The position numbers were made by a program, and so were the translations under genes. Below, in pieces: positions 5,413 through 13,826 of a stretch of DNA of 15,206 bases (position 1 is its first letter; the number at the start of each line of letters is the position of its first letter). The DNA is from Kiritimatiellia bacterium (GTDB taxonomy: Bacteria; Verrucomicrobiota; Kiritimatiellia; SLAD01): NCBI GenBank assembly GCA_007125875.1, contig SLCI01000051.1, forward strand, positions 1-15,206, in the 5' to 3' direction. Below the pieces are notes generated by a model. That model ran no database searches, was not told the DNA's origin, and worked only from the letters and a program-made list of their open reading frames with translations.

Positions 5413-5494
5413 CGCATCACTTTAGAAGTAATCGTACGATTCGTATATCAGAATCCTTTTTACATTTGCGCTTGGAGCGCGTAACTATCCTGCC

Positions 5495-6226
5495 ATGTTA
5501 CTCTACGGACCCTATGCGGACTGGTGGCCGCTGCTATCTGCCCCGGCAGAATATGAAGAAGAAGCTGCGGCTTATACCGCTATTTTACAAAGTCACTGCC
5601 AGGGCGAGCTGCATACGCTATTGGAGCTGGGCTGTGGTGGCGGGAATAATGCCCATTACATGAAGCAGGACTTTCAGCTCACCCTATCCGATCTCTCAGC
5701 GGAGATGTTGGCGGTCAGTCAGGCCTTGAACCCTGAGTGTGAGCATGTCGTTGGCGATATGAGGACGCTACGGTTGAATCGTATATTCGACGCTGTATTC
5801 GTTCAGGATGCGATTGGCTATATGCTGACGGAAAATGATTTGCGGCACACTATAGCAACCGCATATCAACATTGCCGATCCGGCGGTGTGGCCTTGTTTG
5901 TCCCCGACTACACTATTGAGACATTCCAACCCTCGACCTATCATGGCGGGCATGACGGTGAGGATCGGTCCATGCGGTATCTACAATGGGATCACCCCAT
6001 GACCTCGGCGGAGCCCGGTTATCGTATCGATTTTGCGTTTTTGCTCACCGACCACCGCTCCGGCCAAACAGAGGTGGTTCATGACCAGCATCGGTGTGGA
6101 CTATTTTCAATTGCTGACTGGTTTCGTCTACTCGAGCAGGAAGGATTTACGCCTGACTCCGTCACGTTGGAAACAGATGAATTGGCCTGCGGATCATATC
6201 GCGCATTTATTGGGCGGAAAATCTGA
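5495..6226 (+). CDS. Class I SAM-dependent methyltransferase, substrate unknown
   Basis: This 243-residue protein has a Rossmann-type methyltransferase core. Motif I is LLELGCGGGNN (42-52, SAM binding), followed by an acidic strand end LSDLSAEML (64-72, Asp66 likely near the ribose). Then come VVGDMRTL (85-92) and FDAVFVQDAIGYM (98-110, motif IV region with the catalytic-side strand). The C-terminal half (about 135-243) forms a smaller lid with FADYT-like and HRCGLFS segments seen in glycine/sarcosine- or small-molecule-type methyltransferases. There is no signal peptide, so it is probably cytoplasmic. It is a single gene, divergent from avtA and followed by tRNA-Ala. The sequence does not identify the substrate. 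The start lacks a clear ribosome site, but residues from position 3 look conserved in type (YGPYADWW). Confidence 0.85.
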   Translation: MLLYGPYADWWPLLSAPAEYEEEAAAYTAILQSHCQGELHTLLELGCGGGNNAHYMKQDFQLTLSDLSAEMLAVSQALNPECEHVVGDMRTLRLNRIFDAVFVQDAIGYMLTENDLRHTIATAYQHCRSGGVALFVPDYTIETFQPSTYHGGHDGEDRSMRYLQWDHPMTSAEPGYRIDFAFLLTDHRSGQTEVVHDQHRCGLFSIADWFRLLEQEGFTPDSVTLETDELACGSYRAFIGRKI

Positions 6227-6251
6227 TAATTCCTGGATGTGGACAGAGCGA

Positions 6252-6280
6252 TTGACAGCGCAATCGCCATTGTGTTTACT
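6252..6280 (+). promoter_or_regulatory. Sigma-70-type promoter of tRNA-Ala(CGC)
   Basis: A perfect TTGACA (6252-6257), a 17-base spacer and TTTACT (6275-6280, four of six matches) are followed by tRNA-Ala at 6299. That places the transcript start about 12 bases before the mature end, as is usual for tRNA genes. Confidence 0.75.
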
Positions 6281-6298
6281 ACTGCCCACTTCATGTGG

Positions 6299-6374
<76 letters not shown>

Positions 6375-6396
6375 GTTCTTAGCGCATCGCGTCGTT

Positions 6397-7710
6397 TCAG
6401 TTGGGCCGAATATCGAGCGCTTTTAGTCCGAGCAATACATCAACAGCTCGTCGCATTGTCGCATCACCACGGATACGATTGTACATGGCTTCTTGCTCCA
6501 CCTGCTCATCCAAAATGGCCGTACGGGTTGAGCGAGTCGGTGGGTGCGAGATATCGGCCAGTGCCGTGACAACGTCAGGCCGAACACCGACCATCCCGTC
6601 AAACACTTTGCCGCCACCAGTTACTAATCGGCGAATCGCGATGTAAGCGGCTAGTTGGTCATCAAGCTGGACACGGTCACGTATCAGTAAGTCACCGCTC
6701 GTTTGCTGTCCGAACAACATGACCCCGCGCACGCTATCGCTCAAAACCGCGGCCAACACTTCGGCTGCGCCACCGGTGCGGTCATCAACCAAAACCATTA
6801 AGGGCATCGCGATCAGATTATCATGCGCTGCTGTGCGCACGATCAGGTCTTGATCTGCCAAGTCGCGGTAAGCAAACAGAAACGTTCCCGCAGTGGCAAA
6901 TCGTTCGGCAATCGCCCCCACCGCCTCCAGCGAGCTTCCATCGGCGCCGCGCAGATCGAGGAGCGCCCCATAGGATCCGGATTCGGCCCACTCATCCAGC
7001 GTTGCGGTAATGGCCTCACCCGTTTCTTCTCGCAATACGTTTACCCGTAGATACCCCAACTGAAACGGTAAGAGCTCGGGTTCATCCAGATCACTCAGCT
7101 GGTGCGCCACGCGCTCTACCAACTGGGTCGTCACGTGCCCTTCCCCGTCACGAACAACCAAGCGGACAGGCACAGGTTCCGAACTCTGCAATGCTCGCTT
7201 GAGTGTAAAGAGCCCCTGATTTTCAACAGCATGCTCATTGATCCGAAGCAGTACAGCCCCCTTCACTTCGTTATGCTCTTCATCACGCACACCACTGATT
7301 CGCACACCCTCTGTCGGAAACTCAGGCACAATGCCCGCATCATAGGTCCAGCCATCACGACGCCGACGAATGGATTCCTCCATGTCATCGCTTAACAGGC
7401 TACCAAGAGGATCGGTCGACTCCAGTATCGATTGGATCAAGTTGCGATACGCAGCATCATCATCGATAAGTAACCCAAAGCTTTCAAGTTGCTGAACGGC
7501 CTCGCCAAGACGCGTCATCAACGGCGATTCAGCTACTATCTCGTCGCGCGAGCCATGCACTTCTTCGACATCGAGGGCCAGCGGCACTTCCGCGTTGGTC
7601 AGTTGCAGAAACCCGACAGCTACTAATAGAGCGACGCACTTTCGGCTGACGCCGAAACAGAGCGGAGCAGTTGCGCGATACAAGTGATCAGAAACGTAAT
7701 ATTTACTCAT
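6397..7710 (-). CDS. S41 (C-terminal processing peptidase)-like protein lacking the Ser-Lys dyad
   Basis: This 437-residue protein has a hydrophobic segment at 25-40 (CVALLVAVGF...TNA) resembling a signal peptide with a long N-region and cleavage near Ala40. It also has an N-terminal helical region, a PDZ-like domain (about 130-200, with the GAVLLRINEHAVEN strand-turn) and an S41 core. In the core, GYLRVN (219-224) and LLDLRGADGSS (250-260) match family strands. The family's SASASE segment, carrying the nucleophile serine, reads TGGAAE (312-317), placing Gly314 at the serine position. The family's TFGKG reads TSGDL (337-341), with Asp340 at the lysine position. Both catalytic residues are therefore missing although the fold signature continues to VGVRPDVV. 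It is predicted to be a secreted or membrane-anchored non-enzymatic relative. The ATG overlaps the stop of the DUF1573 gene (ATGA), indicating translational coupling. Confidence 0.82.
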   Translation of the reverse strand: MSKYYVSDHLYRATAPLCFGVSRKCVALLVAVGFLQLTNAEVPLALDVEEVHGSRDEIVAESPLMTRLGEAVQQLESFGLLIDDDAAYRNLIQSILESTDPLGSLLSDDMEESIRRRRDGWTYDAGIVPEFPTEGVRISGVRDEEHNEVKGAVLLRINEHAVENQGLFTLKRALQSSEPVPVRLVVRDGEGHVTTQLVERVAHQLSDLDEPELLPFQLGYLRVNVLREETGEAITATLDEWAESGSYGALLDLRGADGSSLEAVGAIAERFATAGTFLFAYRDLADQDLIVRTAAHDNLIAMPLMVLVDDRTGGAAEVLAAVLSDSVRGVMLFGQQTSGDLLIRDRVQLDDQLAAYIAIRRLVTGGGKVFDGMVGVRPDVVTALADISHPPTRSTRTAILDEQVEQEAMYNRIRGDATMRRAVDVLLGLKALDIRPN

Positions 7711-8675
7711 GAGTCAGAACCAACGATCCGGAATGGTAATTCGATTTCCTCCATACCCGTTGCTGAGGTACGAATAAGTAACGTCGCCTCAGCAAGGCCC
7801 GCGTGCGCACGGAGATTTGTAAGTTGAATGCGATATGCACCGCGCGGCAGCGAAAAGATGTTCACGCTGATGTCCTCGTCCGGCGGAATAACTTCCAGGA
7901 TCTCGAACTCATTAATGGCACCGGGCCGCACAACGACATAGCGGGTTACCGCGTTCGCGTTATCCCGCATCAACGTAATGGCTTCTGGAGCGACAGCAAG
8001 CGCACCCACGAGTTCAGCCGATACAGGAATCGTCAGCAGGGGAAAGCTCGAATGCGATGTCTGAAGTTGCAGGGAACCTTGGTGATGTCCTGGCCGCCCT
8101 TCCATCGTGACAGAAAGACCGATGCGATAATGGTAAGGCGTTAACTCTTCGATTCGTTCAACCTCCATGCCAGCAGCGGAAACGGAGGTCTGATGGATTT
8201 CGAAAGGCTGTGAGGCCATACCGATAATTTCAACCTCGCGCTCTGCTTTTTGGCCGGCCATCAGCTGACCGAAAATAACATTCTGCGGACGCACTTGTAG
8301 CTCACGAATTGCTTCACCGGACATGGTTAACCGGAGCGACCGCTGATTGGGGTCATTGGTCTCGAGCGTTAATGTGCTTCGCTGACGCCCCTGACGCCCT
8401 CGCAAGTTGTAACTAGCGGTGATTTCAGAGGTTTCGCCTGGCTCAATCGATCGCGCGGTGACATTGCCAACGGTGCAACCACAAGATGATCGGATATTCG
8501 TGATCTCGAGCGTGCTGTCTCCTTCATTACGTACCAGAAACGTGTGATCAATAGACTGGTTGTTATGTTGGGGCCCAAAATTAAAATCGGGCTCATCCAC
8601 TGCGGCTCGAGGCACGGCCACTACCTGCCCTGCCAAGCCCAACATTAAGCATCCGACGATAAATTTGATACGCAT
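7707..8675 (-). CDS. Secreted DUF1573 domain protein
   Basis: This 322-residue exported protein has signal peptide MRIKFIVGCLMLGLAGQVVA followed by a DUF1573 module. That module shows DFNFG (30-34), VRNEGDSTLEITNIRSSCGCT (about 48-68, with the family's paired cysteines Cys65 and Cys67), the IEPGE turn, and a following beta strand set ending in SGEA. Two further beta-rich, Ig-like segments follow (about 120-215 and 220-322). The family is widespread in Bacteroidota and PVC bacteria and its function is not established. The start at 8675 is supported by GAGGAG (8688-8683), eight bases upstream; the in-frame ATG at 8690 overlaps that site and is rejected. It forms a two-gene operon with the S41-like gene through an ATGA overlap and is divergent from metG. 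I infer an envelope role for the pair. Confidence 0.88.
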   Translation of the reverse strand: MRIKFIVGCLMLGLAGQVVAVPRAAVDEPDFNFGPQHNNQSIDHTFLVRNEGDSTLEITNIRSSCGCTVGNVTARSIEPGETSEITASYNLRGRQGRQRSTLTLETNDPNQRSLRLTMSGEAIRELQVRPQNVIFGQLMAGQKAEREVEIIGMASQPFEIHQTSVSAAGMEVERIEELTPYHYRIGLSVTMEGRPGHHQGSLQLQTSHSSFPLLTIPVSAELVGALAVAPEAITLMRDNANAVTRYVVVRPGAINEFEILEVIPPDEDISVNIFSLPRGAYRIQLTNLRAHAGLAEATLLIRTSATGMEEIELPFRIVGSDS

Positions 8676-8823
8676 ACGTTCACTCCTCATTGCTTTGGAA
8701 GACTACGCCCGAAACGGCGCTATGGCAAGTTTGACACAGCTTCAAGCGGCGCATCATGCATGCGAGCACTTGCCACACAAGCCCTACTCGTATTATCTTC
8801 CCAGCCACCGGAAGGAATTTACA

Positions 8824-10785
8824 ATGGCAACTGACCCATTCTATATCACTACGCCCATATATTACGTCAACGACAAGCCACATATCGGTCATGCATACAC
8901 GACCATTCTGGCCGATGTCCTGGCGCGGTATCATCGTTTGCTACAAGACCCAACTTATTTCCTGACCGGCACGGATGAGCACGGCCAGAAAGTTCAACAA
9001 GCGGCGGATAAAGCCGGTATTACGCCGCAGGAACAGGCGGATCGCACTGTCGTGCGCTTTCAGGATCTTTGGACTAAATTGGATGTCACCCATAATGATT
9101 TCATCCGCACCACAGAGCAGCGACATACCGAGGTTGTCCAGGCGATTTTGACCGACTTGTACGAGCGCGATGAAATTTATAAGGCCGAATATGACGGCTG
9201 GTATGATGTTTCAAGTGAGACCTTTGTCACGGAACGGGAAGCTGAAGAGTCTGGCGGCGAAAAGAATCCGAATCTCACTAAGATTAAGGAAGCCAACTAC
9301 TTCTTCCGGATGAGCAAATATCAGGACTGGCTGATCCAATATATTCAGGATAATCCGTCCTTCATTCAGCCCGATCATCGTCGTAACGAGACACTCGGCT
9401 TCCTCCGTAAACCGCTCACCGATTTATGCATTTCTCGTCCTAAAACTCGCTTGAATTGGGGCATCGAGCTGCCTTTCGACGAAAATTTCGTGACCTATGT
9501 TTGGTTCGATGCGCTGGTCAACTATATCAGCGCAATCGGCTACCGCAGCGATGACAAACAATTTGAGCAATGGTGGCCGGCTTCCATTCACCTGATCGGC
9601 AAAGACATTCTCACCACCCACACCGTGTATTGGCCAACAATGTTGAAAGCAATGGGCGTAGAGCAGCCGAAAAGTATTTTTGCGCACGGTTGGTGGTTGT
9701 CCGGCGCGAGTAAAATGAGCAAGTCGGTCGGCAATGTCGTTAATCCCATGGAAATGATCGACCGATACGGTGTCGACGCCTTCCGCTACTTTTTGATCGC
9801 TGAAATGACAGTTGGCCAGGACGCCAGTTTCAGCGAGGAGAGCTTCATCAAACGCTTCAATGCGGATTTGGCCAACGATCTCGGCAACTTAATGAGTCGA
9901 GTCGTCAAAATGATCCGCAAAAACGCGGGAGCAAAGATTCCTGCGGTCGAGGGCAACCCGCTAGCTGGCGAAGAAGAACGTCAAGTCTGGGACGCCATTC
10001 AATCTGCGGTTCAGAGCATCGCGGACACGGTAAACAATGTGCGTTTGGATCAAGGTCTGGCGGCTGTGCTATCCGCGGTCCGTGCAACGAATCGCTACTT
10101 AGAGCTGAAACAACCATGGACGCTGGCAAAGCGAGGCGGCCAAGAGGCTGCGCTCAATATCGTGCTCTACACAGCAGCCGAGGCATTGCGCGTCATTTCC
10201 GGTCTCCTCTACCCTGTCATGCCAGAACGCATGGCCGCGCTCCGAAAGGCGCTGGGTGTCGCTTCAATCGAGCCGAAATTCGAGCTTTTAGATGCGTTTG
10301 GCATTCTCAAATCTGGCACCAGTGTTGCAGATCCGGGAGCCTTGTTCCCACGCATTCAAACCAAAACCCAACCCATCGAACAGGAATTACCCATGAGCGA
10401 GTCCCCCCAGACCAATCCAGCTCCCGCGCAACCGAAAAGTACGCCTAAAGCGGCAGTGCCTGGCGTGATTGAATACGATGAGTTCTCAAAAATTGAGCTG
10501 CGAACCGCTCGCATTGTCTCTGCCGAGCGTATAGAAGATGCGAATAAGCTTCTGAAACTGATCGTCGCTGTCGGCGAAGAGCGCAGGCAACTGGTTGCTG
10601 GAATTGCGCTCTATTACACCCCCGAGGAACTGTTAGACAAAACCGTCGTCATCGTTGCCAACTTGAAGCCGGCAACCATCCGTGGGGTTAAATCAGAGGG
10701 CATGCTACTGGCCGCGACCAAAGGCGGCGGTCTGCGATTGATCACCGTGGATGGAAATCAATCATCCGGCGCAGTGGTCAAATAA
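8824..10785 (+). CDS. metG: Methionyl-tRNA synthetase with C-terminal tRNA-binding domain
   Basis: This 653-residue class I synthetase charges tRNA-Met with methionine. Seen in order: PIYYVNDKPHIGHAYTT with HIGH (20-23), GTDEHGQK (49-56), a connective segment, YVWFDALVNY (225-234), HLIGKDI (256-262), KMSKS (297-301), an anticodon-binding helical region (about 350-510), a Pro/Ala-rich linker, and a Trbp111-type OB-fold tRNA-binding domain (about 549-653, with ELRTARIVSAE and GVKSEGMLLAA). The zinc-knuckle region (about 126-160) has no cysteines, as in the Bacillus-type enzyme rather than the E. coli type. The start at 8824 follows GAAGGA (8811-8816) by seven bases. The longer open frame from 8560 would overlap the divergent DUF1573 gene and lacks conservation. 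tRNA-Gly follows on the same strand from its own promoter. Confidence 0.97.
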   Translation: MATDPFYITTPIYYVNDKPHIGHAYTTILADVLARYHRLLQDPTYFLTGTDEHGQKVQQAADKAGITPQEQADRTVVRFQDLWTKLDVTHNDFIRTTEQRHTEVVQAILTDLYERDEIYKAEYDGWYDVSSETFVTEREAEESGGEKNPNLTKIKEANYFFRMSKYQDWLIQYIQDNPSFIQPDHRRNETLGFLRKPLTDLCISRPKTRLNWGIELPFDENFVTYVWFDALVNYISAIGYRSDDKQFEQWWPASIHLIGKDILTTHTVYWPTMLKAMGVEQPKSIFAHGWWLSGASKMSKSVGNVVNPMEMIDRYGVDAFRYFLIAEMTVGQDASFSEESFIKRFNADLANDLGNLMSRVVKMIRKNAGAKIPAVEGNPLAGEEERQVWDAIQSAVQSIADTVNNVRLDQGLAAVLSAVRATNRYLELKQPWTLAKRGGQEAALNIVLYTAAEALRVISGLLYPVMPERMAALRKALGVASIEPKFELLDAFGILKSGTSVADPGALFPRIQTKTQPIEQELPMSESPQTNPAPAQPKSTPKAAVPGVIEYDEFSKIELRTARIVSAERIEDANKLLKLIVAVGEERRQLVAGIALYYTPEELLDKTVVIVANLKPATIRGVKSEGMLLAATKGGGLRLITVDGNQSSGAVVK

Positions 10786-10847
10786 GACCCAGAATCTGGT
10801 TCTCAGTGAACTTTTACCGCACACGAAACTTTCCAGTTATCAGGGTG

Positions 10848-10876
10848 TTGACATACCCTAAGCCCATTCGTATAGT
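10848..10876 (+). promoter_or_regulatory. Near-consensus sigma-70 promoter of tRNA-Gly(GCC)
   Basis: Perfect TTGACA (10848-10853), exactly 17 spacer bases and TATAGT (10871-10876, five of six matches) lie 16 bases before the mature tRNA 5' end at 10892. Confidence 0.9.
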
Positions 10877-10891
10877 CGGCGTCATAAATGG

Positions 10892-10966
10892 GCGAGCGTA
10901 GCTCAGTGGTAGAGCTCCACCTTGCCAAGGTGGCTGTCGTGAGTTCGAATCTCATCGCTCGCTCCA
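10892..10966 (+). tRNA. tRNA-Gly(GCC)
   Basis: The acceptor arm is GCGAGCG/CGCTCGC, and the anticodon stem CCACC/GGTGG encloses TTGCCAA with anticodon GCC (10924-10926). The T arm contains TTCGAAT. Discriminator T is at 10963 and CCA at 10964-10966. A T-rich run (about 10967-10980) follows directly and may serve as its terminator tail; that run overlaps the 3' end of the opposing sensor kinase gene. Confidence 0.96.
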
Positions 10967-10970
10967 TTTT

Positions 10971-13424
10971 TTATTCTTTTGGTAGCTCAAACCAAAAGAG
11001 ACTTCCCTGACCCTCTTCGCTTTGCATGCCGATTCGGCCCTTGTGCTGCTCTATCGCTAATTTGCAAAAGGCTAGTCCGACGCCAGAAGAAGCGCACACG
11101 GGGAGATTGCCCTCATCACCAACCTGAGTGAACTTGTCGAAAATGAGATCATGATATTGAGGCGCAATGCCACGCCCCGTATCCTTTACTTCCACTCGGG
11201 CAGAATCTGTTTGATCAGCAATTGAAATGACAATCTGATCGCCCGGCGAGCACGCCTTAATTGCATTCGATAGCAGGTTTGAAAATACGCGCTTAATCAA
11301 GTGGATATCGAAAGCGCACGCAGCGTCTGCCCCATGAATAGAAACCTTTACGCCAAATTGCGCAGCCATGAGTGTATAAATTTCTGCCACACCAGTAGCG
11401 ACATCGAGAATCGATGCCTTACTCTTTTCAACGGGCATTTTCCCGTCTTCCAAGCGGCTGATATCTAACAAGGCATCCACAATACGCGACATCTCCTGGA
11501 CGCTGCCACGAGATAAATCAATCGCATCGCCAATCCGTTCTGCCACCTCACGGTCGCAATCGACTTTTGCCAAGTCATTCTTAACAAGATCAAACACATT
11601 TACGATGATGGTCAGCGGAGATCGCAGATCATGCACAATCATATGCATGAGGTTTTCACGCTGTCGCTCAGACTCCCGCAAATCGAGATAGCTTTTCCGC
11701 AAATCGGCCTCACTCTGTGTCACACGCTGCTCAGCGGCCGTCCGCAACCTCACCTCACGGGCGAGTCGGCGATTCCACCAGAAAATCGTCAACAGGATAG
11801 CCGACCCGATGAGTACAATACGAAGCAAGGGCCAGTAATCGATCGGCTGACGATAATCAATCCATACCCATTTACGGTAGACCGCCGCTTGCTCCTCCTC
11901 CGGTATAGCGCGTATCGCCTTATTCAATATCTCGACAAGTAGCGGCCAATCGCTTCTGACTCCTATATGTAGCGTATTTTCATACTCCGTCTCACCCGCG
12001 ATGCTGAGCGACCAATCGCGCATGGCCGTCAAGTAGTAGTTGCCCTGCATCACGGAACCTACAAACGCTTCCGCCTCCCCTGCACGGACGGCGCTCAGGG
12101 CTTCCTCGACACTGCTCACCAGCAGCTGATTTATGCCCGGATAATCCCGGGCTAACCAAAAGGATTCGATATATCCGGCAGGAATCGCAACCGTCGCTCC
12201 TTGCAAGCTCGCCAGATTTCGGATGTATGGATGATCTTTGCGGGCATAGATCACCACCGGAGCAGATAGATAGGATTGCGTGAGCAGGATATCCTCCGCT
12301 CGGTCTTCCGAGAACCCGACGCAACTAACGACATCGATCTCTCGCCGCTTCAGTAATTTAATCGTTTCAGACCATGGCCTTGGTGGTTCGAAAATAAAAC
12401 GAATACCCAATTTGGCTTCGATTTGTCTCAACAAGTCGACTGAAAATCCCTGCGGCCTGCCATCTGCACCTTTGAACTCAATCGGCGCCCATGCCGGGTC
12501 CCACCCCAAGCGAATGCGGGGATTAACCATTAACCATTCGCGTTCTTCTCTCGTCAGATGTAGTCCGGGATCGGCTTCCAAAGGCAAAGGTATCCAAAAA
12601 TCCAAAATCGCGTAGCGTCGCTCAAGGGGCATCGCATCCAGCGCCTTGTTCAATAATGGGACCAAACGCTCCAGATCTTTACGAACGCCCATGTGCAAGG
12701 GCAGAGACTCCGTGCCGATCCGACGCATAACGCGCAGATTTGCCAGCGAAAGATTCTGCATCGTATGCGTGACGGTAGCCAAGTTACCGATCACAGCATC
12801 CATTTCACCTGCCGCAACAGCCAACATAGCCTCACGAAAAGAGTCGAAAAGCGTTGGGTTAAAATCCGTTTTGGCCCTGATGTAACCGTGATGAGAACTA
12901 TCCCGCTGCACAGCAATGCGTTGCTCATCCAGCTCCGTTAAATCGCGGTATTCAGTATCACGCCGAGAAACAGCGACCCGCACAAATTCCAAGTAGGGCT
13001 CGGTGAAGTCCAAGTAGGCTTCACGCTCAAGGGTGTGCCCAAGACACGGAAGTAAATCAATTTCGCCGCGCTGAATCGCCGCAATACTGTCTGGCCAAGA
13101 AGCCTGGGGAACTCGTTCAAACGTGATCCCCAGTTTATCGCCGACCCAGTCAAGAAAGTCGGCAGCAACACCACGAAACTGGCCATCAGGCCCGATTATT
13201 TCGAACGGCGCGAATTCAGGATCATACGAGAAACGAACTACGCCTAACTCATCCAGCCAGGCTCGATCTTCAGGAGATATTTCAAAGGCGAGCGCCAACG
13301 GCGCAAAAGCTGTCAGCAGACAAAAGAGCGCAACCCGAAGCATCCTGGCGATGCCCGAACAGTGACTCAAGATCCACCCCGCATTACGACGGTGATGCCC
13401 CCCCATCAAGCTCATCCCGCTCAT
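10971..13424 (-). CDS. Sensor histidine kinase with two periplasmic SBP_bac_3-type domains (BvgS/EvgS-like sensor half)
   Basis: This is an 817-residue membrane kinase. A hydrophobic signal segment (about 29-46) is followed by two tandem extracytoplasmic solute-binding family 3 (Venus-flytrap) domains, about 55-280 and 290-525. Both contain the F-x-P-F/I-E and D-x-L-x-C motifs (FAPFEI, DLLPC; WAPIEF, DVVSC). Then come one membrane span (532-550), a coiled linker (about 555-595), and a HisKA domain with HDLRSP (phospho-acceptor His598). The HATPase domain has N box FSNLLSNAIKA (714-724), G1 DTGRGIA (748-754) and G2 SSGVGLAFCK (779-788). Input resembles BvgS/EvgS, but there is no PAS, receiver or Hpt domain, so the partner regulator must be separate and is not in the window. 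A later start at Met28 (ATG at 13343) is possible, as the first 27 residues are not needed for export. Transcription runs convergently into tRNA-Gly. Confidence 0.9.
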   Translation of the reverse strand: MSGMSLMGGHHRRNAGWILSHCSGIARMLRVALFCLLTAFAPLALAFEISPEDRAWLDELGVVRFSYDPEFAPFEIIGPDGQFRGVAADFLDWVGDKLGITFERVPQASWPDSIAAIQRGEIDLLPCLGHTLEREAYLDFTEPYLEFVRVAVSRRDTEYRDLTELDEQRIAVQRDSSHHGYIRAKTDFNPTLFDSFREAMLAVAAGEMDAVIGNLATVTHTMQNLSLANLRVMRRIGTESLPLHMGVRKDLERLVPLLNKALDAMPLERRYAILDFWIPLPLEADPGLHLTREEREWLMVNPRIRLGWDPAWAPIEFKGADGRPQGFSVDLLRQIEAKLGIRFIFEPPRPWSETIKLLKRREIDVVSCVGFSEDRAEDILLTQSYLSAPVVIYARKDHPYIRNLASLQGATVAIPAGYIESFWLARDYPGINQLLVSSVEEALSAVRAGEAEAFVGSVMQGNYYLTAMRDWSLSIAGETEYENTLHIGVRSDWPLLVEILNKAIRAIPEEEQAAVYRKWVWIDYRQPIDYWPLLRIVLIGSAILLTIFWWNRRLAREVRLRTAAEQRVTQSEADLRKSYLDLRESERQRENLMHMIVHDLRSPLTIIVNVFDLVKNDLAKVDCDREVAERIGDAIDLSRGSVQEMSRIVDALLDISRLEDGKMPVEKSKASILDVATGVAEIYTLMAAQFGVKVSIHGADAACAFDIHLIKRVFSNLLSNAIKACSPGDQIVISIADQTDSARVEVKDTGRGIAPQYHDLIFDKFTQVGDEGNLPVCASSGVGLAFCKLAIEQHKGRIGMQSEEGQGSLFWFELPKE

Positions 13425-13467
13425 GCGCCATAATTACTTTACCGAGGTTACTCAAACAAGCGTAATT

Positions 13468-13497
13468 ACGATAAAAGCACGGTCCACCCAGGGTCAA
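13468..13497 (-). promoter_or_regulatory. Weak candidate promoter for the sensor kinase gene
   Basis: Minus-strand TTGACC (13497-13492), an 18-base spacer and TATCGT (13473-13468, four of six matches) lie about 45 bases upstream of the kinase start codon. Confidence 0.3.
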
Positions 13498-13500
13498 AAA

Positions 13501-13530
13501 GTTCTCTGCGCGGACTCGCTTGCGGAGAAC
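13501..13530. repeat. Hairpin in the kinase upstream region
   Basis: GTTCTCTGC (13501-13509) and GCGGAGAAC (13522-13530) form a 9-bp stem with one T-G pair around a 12-base loop. Its right part, CTTGCGGAGAA (13519-13529), recurs exactly at 13788-13798, on the far side of the REP-like repeats. Confidence 0.6.
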
Positions 13531-13556
13531 CACTTACACACAGCTCCCAACAAGTT

Positions 13557-13755
13557 GGTCGAGCTCCGCGAGACCGGAAGCCACACAGCGCTGAGCCATT
13601 TTCCATTCCTATCGCGGCGTCGCAGAGCTCCGCCCTCCAAAATGACCATCATGCTTTGACTCGCGTGTGGAGGGTCGAGCTCCGCGAGACCGGAGGCCGC
13701 ACAAGAGTTTGCATATGCCCATGCAAGATCGCGGTGTCGCAGAGCTCCGTCCCTC
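13557..13755. repeat. Duplicated REP/BIME-like palindromic intergenic repeats
   Basis: The 402-bp gene-free interval 13425-13826 holds two copies of a composite repeat about 116 bp apart. The left arm (GGTCGAGCTCCGCGAGACCG, 13557-13587 and 13673-13703) matches over 31 bases with two differences. The right arm (TCGCGGYGTCGCAGAGCTCC, about 13611-13637 and 13728-13755) matches over about 27 bases. The right arm read on the other strand resembles the left arm (GGAGGG..GAGCTCYGCGA..CCG), so each copy is an imperfect inverted pair around a variable centre. Short open frames here are by-products of this repeat. Known analogues are REP/BIME elements; function is unknown. Confidence 0.75.
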
Positions 13756-13826
13756 GATATGGGGTCCAAATCGTTCATTAGAAATTCCTTGCGGAGAAAT
13801 GAATGACACTGCGGGCCACCCCACGT

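Noticed and set aside
8731..8759. TTGACA at 8731-8736 as the metG promoter
   Set aside because: The hexamer is perfect, but no acceptable -10 box lies 16-18 bases downstream (TCATGC or its neighbours).
8560..8823. In-frame upstream extension of metG to 8560
   Set aside because: It would overlap the divergent DUF1573 gene, shows no synthetase-like sequence, and the ATG at 8824 has a good ribosome site and the normal family N-terminus.
13494..13824. Short open frames in the REP-like region
   Set aside because: Their similarity to each other follows from the nucleotide repeat; they lack ribosome sites and run through palindromes.
13425..13826. A CRISPR array
   Set aside because: Only two copies of each arm exist, spacing is about 116 bp, and the arms are inverted relatives of each other rather than regular direct repeats with spacers.
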